From contig VAYC01000014.1 of assembly GCA_005885025.1 (NCBI GenBank), positions 1-27,350 of the forward strand: DNA of 27,350 nucleotides, written 5' to 3'. The notes beneath the pieces are model-generated. The model was not told where the DNA came from and made no database searches. It worked only from the letters and a program-made list of their open reading frames with translations. Made by a program: the position numbers and the translations under genes. The stretch comes from Actinomycetota bacterium. Its GTDB lineage: Bacteria; Actinomycetota; UBA4738. Numbering within the stretch: position 1 is the stretch's first letter; every line of letters starts with the position of its first letter. Positions 14,619 through 20,660 of this stretch are shown piece by piece.

Positions 14619-15058
14619 AGGTCCACCACCTGCGCCCTGCCGAGGGATCCGTTCGCCCTCGGCGCCGGCTGGGTCGAGGCAAGGCCGCTGGCCAGGGAAA
14701 GACGGCCGGCCGAGGCACCAAGGGCTACGGAGCCCGCCACAACCCCAAGCCCGGCTTCGAGGGCGGCCAGATGCCGCTCCAGCGCCGGGTTCCCAAACTG
14801 AAGGGGTTCACCAACCCCAACCGAGTGGCGTGGACCGTGGTGAACGTGGGGAGCCTGGCCGATGCCTTCGAGCGGGGCACGGAGGTCACGCCCGAGCTGC
14901 TCCGGGGCCGAGGCATGGCCCGGAAGGGCGCCCCGGTGAAGGTCCTTGGGGAAGGCCAGCTGGACAAGGCCCTGACCGTCCGGGTGCACGCGGTCTCGGC
15001 CTCCGCCAAGAGCAAGATCGAGCAGGCAGGAGGCTCCGTAGAGGTCCTCAGCCTGTAA
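14615..15058 (+). CDS. rplO: 50S ribosomal protein L15
   Basis: L15 (uL15) is a late-assembly protein with an extended basic N-terminus threaded through 23S rRNA. The 147-aa product begins MKVHHLRPAEGS and has RRRLGRGKAAGQGKTAGRGTKG, then GFEGGQMPLQRRVPKLKGF, the L15 hallmark. The C-terminal domain ends VSASAKSKIEQAGGSVEVL. It overlaps rpmD by ATGA and is followed by 43 bases before secY. Confidence 0.98.
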   Translation: MKVHHLRPAEGSVRPRRRLGRGKAAGQGKTAGRGTKGYGARHNPKPGFEGGQMPLQRRVPKLKGFTNPNRVAWTVVNVGSLADAFERGTEVTPELLRGRGMARKGAPVKVLGEGQLDKALTVRVHAVSASAKSKIEQAGGSVEVLSL

Positions 15059-15101
15059 ACTGAGGTTCTCGGACGACCGCCTTTCGAGGAACCGCCGAAC
15101 G

Positions 15102-16391
15102 ATGCTGAAAGCCTTCGTCAACTCGTTCAAGATCCCGGATCTTCGCAAGAAGATCCTGTTCACCATCGGCATCATCGCGGTGTTCCGGCTGGGGTCCCAC
15201 ATCCCGGTCCCCAACGTGGATCCCAGCCGACTGGCTGAGCTTCGAAGCGCGACCACGGGTCAGCAGCTCTCTGCGCTGCAATTCATCGACCTCTTCTCGG
15301 GCGGGGCGCTCACCAGGTTCGCAGTGTTCTCGCTCGGGATCATGCCCTACATCACCAGCTCGATCATCATGCAGCTCCTCACAGTGGTGATCCCCAAGCT
15401 CGAGCAATGGCAGAAGCAGGGCGAGATCGGCATCAAGAAGATCACCCAATGGACCCGCTACATGACCGTGACCCTGGCGCTGCTCCAATCGACAGGCCTG
15501 GTTTTCCTGTTCAACAGCTCGCAGTTCACGGGCGGCGCAACAGGCATCGTCCGGCACTTCACGCCTCCGCGGGTGGCCCTCATGGTCATCACGCTCACCG
15601 CCGGCACGGCCATGATCATGTGGCTGGGCGAGCTGATCACCCAGCGGGGGATCGGCAACGGGATGTCGATCCTGATCTTCACCAGCGTCATCTCCCGCCT
15701 GCCCGCGCAGGGAACCGGCATCCTGCACCAGGCCGGCGAGGCCAAGTTCTACTTCCTGCTCCTGCTCGGGATCGCCATCATCGTGGCGGTGGTGTGGATG
15801 GAGCAGGGCCAGCGGCGCATCCCCGTGCAGTACGCGAAGCGAATCGTTGGGCGGCGGATGACTCAGGGCGGGTCCACCTACATCCCGCTGAAGGTGAACC
15901 AGGCCGGAGTCATCCCGATCATCTTCGCCTCCTCGGTCCTGTACTTCCCGACGCTGCTCCAGAACGTGATCCACGTGCAGTGGTTCCAGAACTTCGTGAA
16001 CAACGACCTGCTTCGGCAGTCCAGCTTCATCTACATGTTCATCTATGGGACGCTGGTCGTGTTCTTCGCCTACTTCTACGCGGCCATCTCCTTCAATCCG
16101 CTCGACACCGCCGACAACATCCGGAAGTACGGAGGCTTCATCCCGGGGATCCGACCCGGGAGACCCACGGCCGACTACCTTTCCAATGTCCTGAACCGCA
16201 TCACGTTGCCGGGCTCATTGTTCCTCGCGGCGATCGCCCTGATCCCTTCGATCTTCCTGGCTTACTGGCAGATCACGGCCTTTCCCTTCGGCGGGACCAC
16301 CATCTTGATCACCGTCGGCGTGGCGCTGGAGACCATGAAGCAGCTCGAGTCGCAGCTCATGATGCGGCACTACGAGGGCTTCCTCCGCTAG
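15102..16391 (+). CDS. secY: Protein translocase channel subunit SecY
   Basis: SecY forms the membrane channel that moves unfolded proteins outward and inserts membrane proteins, with SecE, SecG, SecA and SRP. The 429-aa product is of normal size with about ten hydrophobic segments. Landmarks are the N-terminal DLRKKILFTIGIIAVFRLGSHIPVP, FSLGIMPYITSSIIMQLL (plug/TM2 region), TQRGIGNGMSILIF, and the cytosolic loop GGFIPGIRPGRPTADYL before TM9. GAGGA (15086-15090) precedes the ATG. The usual position at the end of the spc cluster is kept. Confidence 0.98.
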   Translation: MLKAFVNSFKIPDLRKKILFTIGIIAVFRLGSHIPVPNVDPSRLAELRSATTGQQLSALQFIDLFSGGALTRFAVFSLGIMPYITSSIIMQLLTVVIPKLEQWQKQGEIGIKKITQWTRYMTVTLALLQSTGLVFLFNSSQFTGGATGIVRHFTPPRVALMVITLTAGTAMIMWLGELITQRGIGNGMSILIFTSVISRLPAQGTGILHQAGEAKFYFLLLLGIAIIVAVVWMEQGQRRIPVQYAKRIVGRRMTQGGSTYIPLKVNQAGVIPIIFASSVLYFPTLLQNVIHVQWFQNFVNNDLLRQSSFIYMFIYGTLVVFFAYFYAAISFNPLDTADNIRKYGGFIPGIRPGRPTADYLSNVLNRITLPGSLFLAAIALIPSIFLAYWQITAFPFGGTTILITVGVALETMKQLESQLMMRHYEGFLR

Positions 16392-16400
16392 AGGCTCCCC

Positions 16401-17045
16401 ATGCGCCTGGTGCTGCTGGGGCCCCCCGGGGCGGGCAAGGGAACCCAGGCACGGCACCTGGTCGAACGGTTCGGCGCCCCGCTGATCGCCACGGGCGACA
16501 TCTTTCGGTCGAACGTCGCCGAGGGCACCGAGCTCGGCCGACTGGCCAAGGCATACCTCGACGCCGGCGAGCTGGTTCCCGACGAGGTGACCATCGGAAT
16601 GGTGATGCAGGCCATCGATCAGGCCCCCGGCGGGTTCGTCCTGGACGGCTTCCCGCGCAACATCCGGCAGGCGGAGGCGCTGGAGGCAGAGCTTGGGGCC
16701 CGGAACGCGCCATTGTCGGCTGCGTTGGCCTTCCTCGTGGACGAGGAGACCGCTGTGAAGCGCATCGCCGGCCGCCGTACCTGTGCCGACTGCCAGCGTC
16801 CCTACAACGTCTTCTTCGACCCGCCGCGAGCGGAGGGCGTGTGCGACGCGTGCGGTGGGCCACTCCTGCAGAGGACCGACGAGGACGAGCCGACGGTCCG
16901 TCGTCGCCTGGAGGTCTATCGGGAGAGCACCGCGCCTCTCCTCAAGTTCTATTCGGACCGGGGACTGCTCAGGGAGGTCGACGCCGAGGGGACCGAGGCA
17001 GAGGTCACCGAGCGCGTCCTGTCCGCCTTGGCGGACCTGGCTTAG
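16401..17045 (+). CDS. adk: Adenylate kinase
   Basis: Adenylate kinase catalyses ATP + AMP = 2 ADP in the cytoplasm. The 214-aa product is the long-LID type. The P-loop GPPGAGKGT is at residues 7-15, the AMP-binding LDGFPRN motif at 81-87, and the LID contains two CxxC pairs (Cys128/131 and Cys148/151), so it should bind structural zinc. GAGG at 16391-16394 precedes the ATG. It lies 9 nt after secY and 13 nt before map, the classical secY-adk-map order. Confidence 0.98.
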   Translation: MRLVLLGPPGAGKGTQARHLVERFGAPLIATGDIFRSNVAEGTELGRLAKAYLDAGELVPDEVTIGMVMQAIDQAPGGFVLDGFPRNIRQAEALEAELGARNAPLSAALAFLVDEETAVKRIAGRRTCADCQRPYNVFFDPPRAEGVCDACGGPLLQRTDEDEPTVRRRLEVYRESTAPLLKFYSDRGLLREVDAEGTEAEVTERVLSALADLA

Positions 17046-17058
17046 AGTCGGTGAGACC

Positions 17059-17820
17059 ATGATCATCTTCAAGTCGCCCGAAGAGATAGGCCGGATGCGC
17101 CAGGCCGGGCGTGTCGTCGCGACGACCATCGACCAGCTTCTGGCCGCGGTCCGCCCCGGCCTCACCACCGAGGACCTGGACCGCCTGGCGGAAGAGTTCA
17201 TCCGCGACCAGGGGGCGGTGCCGTCCTTCAAGGGTTACCGAGGTTTCCCCGGGACGATCTGCACCTCGCTCAACCACGAGGTCGTGCACGGAATCCCCAG
17301 TCCCACACGCGCGCTCATTCCTGGCGACGTGCTGAAGCTCGACGTGGGGGCGGTGTGGGACGGCTACCATGCGGACTCGGCCGTCAGCGTGTTCGTGGCC
17401 GGGGCCCCTTCCGAGGAAGCCGAGAAGCTCGTCCGGGCTACGGAGGAGTCACTGGAGGCTGGGATCGCCGCTCTCCGATCGGGGGCCAGGCTGTCGGACG
17501 TCGGCCACGCCGTCCAGCAGGTTGCGGAGGGAGCGGGCTTCAGCTGCGTCCGCGAATACGCCGGCCACGGCGTGGGGCGGGCGCTGCACGAAGACCCTCA
17601 AGTCCCCAACTACGGGGACCCTGGCAGGGGGCCGGTCGTCAAGCCGGGGCTGGTCGTGGCCATCGAGCCGATGGTGAATGTGGGCACGTGGCGAACCCGG
17701 GTGCTGCGTGACCATTGGACGGTGGTCACGGCTGACGGCAGTCTCTCCGCGCATTTCGAACATACCATCGCCGTGACCGAGGACGGGACGGAGGTCCTGA
17801 CGGCTCGTCCGGCGGCCTGA
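17059..17820 (+). CDS. map: Methionine aminopeptidase, type I
   Basis: This enzyme removes the initiator methionine from nascent proteins when the second residue is small. The 253-aa product has the five pita-bread metal ligands: Asp95 (LKLDVGA), Asp106 (YHADSA), His170 (GHGVGR), Glu203 (AIEPM) and Glu234 (EHTIAV), with substrate His77 (NHEVVHGIP). It lacks the N-terminal zinc-finger extension found in some actinobacterial paralogues. The ATG at 17059 gives MIIFKSPEEIGRMRQAGRV, the standard start; the open frame further upstream is adk read in another frame. It is the last gene of the superoperon; convergent genes begin 21 bases later. Confidence 0.97.
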   Translation: MIIFKSPEEIGRMRQAGRVVATTIDQLLAAVRPGLTTEDLDRLAEEFIRDQGAVPSFKGYRGFPGTICTSLNHEVVHGIPSPTRALIPGDVLKLDVGAVWDGYHADSAVSVFVAGAPSEEAEKLVRATEESLEAGIAALRSGARLSDVGHAVQQVAEGAGFSCVREYAGHGVGRALHEDPQVPNYGDPGRGPVVKPGLVVAIEPMVNVGTWRTRVLRDHWTVVTADGSLSAHFEHTIAVTEDGTEVLTARPAA

Positions 17821-17841
17821 TCGCCCGGCAGGGCAGCGCGC

Positions 17842-19701
17842 TTACGCGGTTCGGAGCGCCGGCCTTCCCGCCGGGACCCAGAATTCCACGGTGGTTCCCC
17901 CTTCGGAGAGGCTTCGGACCTCGCACCTTCCGCCCGCCATCTCCGCCCGCTCTCGCATCGACGTGAGCCCGAGGTGGCCGTCCGTGGACCGCAGCATCTC
18001 GGATGCGCTGATGCCGACGCCATTGTCCTGCACCCGAACGAGGAACCCGCCGTCCCGATCCTCCAGCCGAACCTCGACGCTGGTGGCCTTGGCGTGCTTG
18101 CGGACGTTGATGAGGGCTTCCTGGGCGATGCGATAGAGCGTTACGCGGGTCTCGTCCGATGGTTCACGTCGGAGCCGGCTGTCGACACGAAAATCCATGC
18201 CGGAATCGAGTTCTTTCGCATACTCGACGATGGCGGCGGCGAGTCCCTCCTCGTCGAGGGCCGACGGCCGGAGCTCGAAGATGAGCGTCCTCATGACATC
18301 GACCGCGCTCTGTATCCTTCCCACCGCTTGATCCAGGGACTCCGCGGCGGCTTTGGGATCGAGTGTGTCAAGCCGTCGCCGCAGCATCTCGAGCTGCATC
18401 CCGACCCCGACCATGAGCTGGACGGGGCCGTCGTGCACCTCGCGAGCGATGCGGTGCCTCTCTTCCTCCTCGGCGTTGACCAAGCGAGACAGCAGCCTTC
18501 GCCGCTGCCCGTCCACCACGCGGAGGTCTTCCAGGCTCTCCCTCAGCTCCTGGGTCCGCTTCTGGGCGAACATCTGCATTTCCAGAGCTCGGATCTCCTC
18601 CACCTGCTGCTGGATTTCCTCCAGCAGCCAAGCGTTGTGCAGGGCAAGCGCGGCATGACCAGCGCACTGCTCTACCAAGGTGACGATCCACCGCTTCATG
18701 TTGTCGCCCCTCCCGGGGAACTCCAGGACCAGGATCCCGAGCCGGGAGCCCTTCTCCAGGAAGAGGGGAACGATCAGCAGGTTCCTGGCCCCGGGGAGCA
18801 GCGTGTCCAGGCGCTGATCGGCCTGAGGGTCGAGTCCCCGCACGAGCTGGGTCTGGCGAGAGTTCCAGGCCAGCTCCATCACGTGGTCGAGGCCCTCCCG
18901 GATCTGTCCCGGCGATGCCGAGCCGCGATACGCCATGAGGGAAAGCGCTTCCACTCTTGGAGGCGAGGCCAGGACGGCTCCTCTGGTGAAGCCGAAGACC
19001 TCGGAGAGCCTCGTCAGCAGGGTCACCGGGATCTCCGAGGCCGAGCTGCGCTGGTCGATCTCCGACACGATCCCGGATACTCGCTCGAGGTCGAGCTTGT
19101 GGGTCCGCACCTCGCGCTCGCTGAGGGCGGAGCACGTGGCCGTGCCCAGGGCCACGGCCCAGAGCGCGGCGACGTTCAGCATCGAAACGAGGCGGAAGTT
19201 GTCTCCCCGGCCCGGCAGGGCGGAGAGGATCGTCTCTCGAACCTGCAGGATCCCCGCGCTCTGAGCGTAGAACGCAACGAACAGGAGGATTGAATGCCAC
19301 GCCGCGATCTTCAGGCCGGTGCGATAGGAGGCCAGCAGCGTGACCGCGACCACGTGCACGAACACGAGGAACCGGAGCGGGCTCTGGGCGCCGCCCGTCG
19401 CGTAGCTCACCCACGCCAGGTAGATGCCGTCCACGAGCAACGTCCCGCCGATCACGGGAAGCAGTTGGACCCGCCGCAGACGGCGGGTCAGCTCCGGAAC
19501 CGGGACGAGCAGCAGGTAGGCCCCCGTGGCCGCGCCCACGGCCAGCAGCGAGACGCCTCGGACCTCCGGAGCCAGGGTGCAGACGACGAGAACCACCGAG
19601 GCGAAGCCGATCCGCAGGACGCGCAGGTATTCCATGCGCTCGGCGATGGAGACGAGATCGCCGAAGGTTGGTCTCGCTCTCGAAGGAGCCGACAGGGTCA
19701 C
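17842..19701 (-). CDS. Membrane sensor histidine kinase, GAF + HisKA_3 (DesK/NarX-like)
   Basis: The 619-aa product starts with about six hydrophobic segments (roughly residues 28-192), then a GAF-like domain (about 215-370) and a coiled coil. The HisKA_3 region EEEERHRIAREVHDGPVQLM carries the phosphoacceptor His423. The HATPase_c domain has NVRKHAKA (N532), DNGVG (559-563) and GHLGLTSMRERAEMAGG. Such kinases normally phosphorylate NarL/FixJ regulators, but none is encoded in this window, so it is an orphan here. The GTG at 19701 begins two bases after the upstream gene's stop, implying coupling with the secreted protein; a downstream ATG (residue 23) is possible. The ligand is unknown. Confidence 0.93.
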   Translation of the reverse strand: MTLSAPSRARPTFGDLVSIAERMEYLRVLRIGFASVVLVVCTLAPEVRGVSLLAVGAATGAYLLLVPVPELTRRLRRVQLLPVIGGTLLVDGIYLAWVSYATGGAQSPLRFLVFVHVVAVTLLASYRTGLKIAAWHSILLFVAFYAQSAGILQVRETILSALPGRGDNFRLVSMLNVAALWAVALGTATCSALSEREVRTHKLDLERVSGIVSEIDQRSSASEIPVTLLTRLSEVFGFTRGAVLASPPRVEALSLMAYRGSASPGQIREGLDHVMELAWNSRQTQLVRGLDPQADQRLDTLLPGARNLLIVPLFLEKGSRLGILVLEFPGRGDNMKRWIVTLVEQCAGHAALALHNAWLLEEIQQQVEEIRALEMQMFAQKRTQELRESLEDLRVVDGQRRRLLSRLVNAEEEERHRIAREVHDGPVQLMVGVGMQLEMLRRRLDTLDPKAAAESLDQAVGRIQSAVDVMRTLIFELRPSALDEEGLAAAIVEYAKELDSGMDFRVDSRLRREPSDETRVTLYRIAQEALINVRKHAKATSVEVRLEDRDGGFLVRVQDNGVGISASEMLRSTDGHLGLTSMRERAEMAGGRCEVRSLSEGGTTVEFWVPAGRPALRTA

Positions 19702-19702
19702 G

Positions 19703-20335
19703 TCAGGCGAACTTGCGGACGTCCGGCGCGATGGGAGCTGATGCCAACTTGGGGTCCCGGCGGTCGAGTCGGTTCTGCACCATCAGGAACGCGACGACCA
19801 CGAGGGCCAGGGCGAGGGGGAAGGCCACCTGCTTGCCGGCTTCAGCGGCCGCCCCTCCGATCCGGCCGAAGAGGCTCGGCCCATCCGTGGTCCTCTCCGT
19901 GACCGGCCGAGACGAAGCGGGTGCCTGAGTGGAGGCTCCCGTGGTGGTGTCGCGGTTCAGTCCGCCGACCCCTGCAGATGTGGAGGTCGTTGCCGGCCGG
20001 CCGCTCGGAACGGTACCGCCCCCTCCCCGGTGACCGCCGCCGCCGGTAGGTGTTGGGGTTGGCGTTGGGGAAACGATCGGCTTGAGGATTCCGTCGACCA
20101 CATCGGTTGCCTGCTTGACTGCCGCGTCAGCCTTGTCCTTCACGCTGTTGGCGGTGTCGGTGGCGGTCTGCTTCGTTTGGTCGACATTGCAGGTGGGATC
20201 GGTGAGTGGACATTCGGCCAAAGCCACGGGGGCGGACACGGTCAAGCACACTCCGATGAACGCCATGATGACCAGTGATTTCCGAGCCGACTGGCGCGGT
20301 GAGAGCCTATTGCCCCTGAGTCCCTTGCCGTGCAT
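19703..20335 (-). CDS. Secreted, single-pass membrane protein of unknown function, Pro/Thr/Gly-rich
   Basis: I chose the ATG at 20335 because GGGAGGAGG (20343-20351) lies 7 nt upstream and a signal peptide follows directly. A longer open frame to 20545 lacks support. The 210-aa product has a basic N-terminus, a hydrophobic segment (21-37) and an AxA site at 38-40 (ALA before ECPL). Then come two cysteines (42, 49), an amphipathic Ala/Lys/Asp helix (54-85), a TPTPTPT linker and Gly/Ser/Thr-rich stretch (90-150), one membrane helix (about 170-187) and a basic tail RLDRRDPK. It is probably anchored with the N-terminus outside. It is cotranscribed with the kinase gene and could be its sensory partner; this is inference. 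Confidence 0.8.
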   Translation of the reverse strand: MHGKGLRGNRLSPRQSARKSLVIMAFIGVCLTVSAPVALAECPLTDPTCNVDQTKQTATDTANSVKDKADAAVKQATDVVDGILKPIVSPTPTPTPTGGGGHRGGGGTVPSGRPATTSTSAGVGGLNRDTTTGASTQAPASSRPVTERTTDGPSLFGRIGGAAAEAGKQVAFPLALALVVVAFLMVQNRLDRRDPKLASAPIAPDVRKFA

Positions 20336-20660
20336 CTGACGACCTCCTCCCGACCCCGATCGCCGATCTACAGCAACACCTAGAACCTGGTATCGACGTC
20401 CCTTCGGATCTGGCGTATCGGCCGTCCCGAGGATGTTGTCCCGCGCTCCCGATGATCCCAAAGTCTGCGAACGGCGTAGCTCGGATCGGTGGCACGCTGC
20501 GTCAGTGGGGGAGACCGCCCCTTCCGGTCGGTGGAGCCTCGCCACGGCGCGGACGGGCCTTCACGGCCGCTTCAGCCACCCGCCAGCTGCGCCGATGCCC
20601 CAATGGCCGGTCCCTGCGGGGCCGGCGCGGGCAGTCAGTGACCGCCAGGAAGGGCCCGAC
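20336..20660. promoter_or_regulatory. Divergent intergenic region between two signalling operons
   Basis: This 325-base stretch separates the start of the secreted-protein gene (minus) from the hybrid-kinase gene (plus), so both promoters should be here. I found no convincing -35/-10 pair on either strand. It contains the ribosome site of the minus gene (20343-20351), an imperfect direct repeat (20387-20428) and AGGAAGG just before 20661 for the plus gene. The plus frame is open through 20433-20660, but the encoded residues look non-coding. Confidence 0.6.
20387..20428. repeat. Imperfect direct repeat, candidate operator
   Basis: CTGGTATCGACGTCCC (20387-20402) and CTGGCGTATCGGCCGTCCC (20410-20428) are imperfect copies whose starts are 23 bases apart, about two helical turns. 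A third GTCCC lies at 20438-20442. The position between divergent operons suits a regulator-binding site, but no regulator can be named. Confidence 0.4.

Noticed and set aside
15407..17062. Plus-strand open frame of 551 codons overlapping secY and adk
   Set aside because: It is another frame of secY and adk; the product is Arg/His/Pro/Gly-rich noise.
20336..20500. c-di-GMP or c-di-AMP riboswitch ahead of the secreted-protein gene
   Set aside because: Repeated GGGAC and CGATAC elements drew attention, but I could not match the conserved cores of the GEMM or ydaO classes on either strand.
20433..20660. N-terminal extension of the hybrid kinase from an ATG at 20433
   Set aside because: The 76 extra residues are Arg/Pro/Ser-rich and precede a normal basic-then-hydrophobic N-terminus at 20661, which has its own AGGAAGG.
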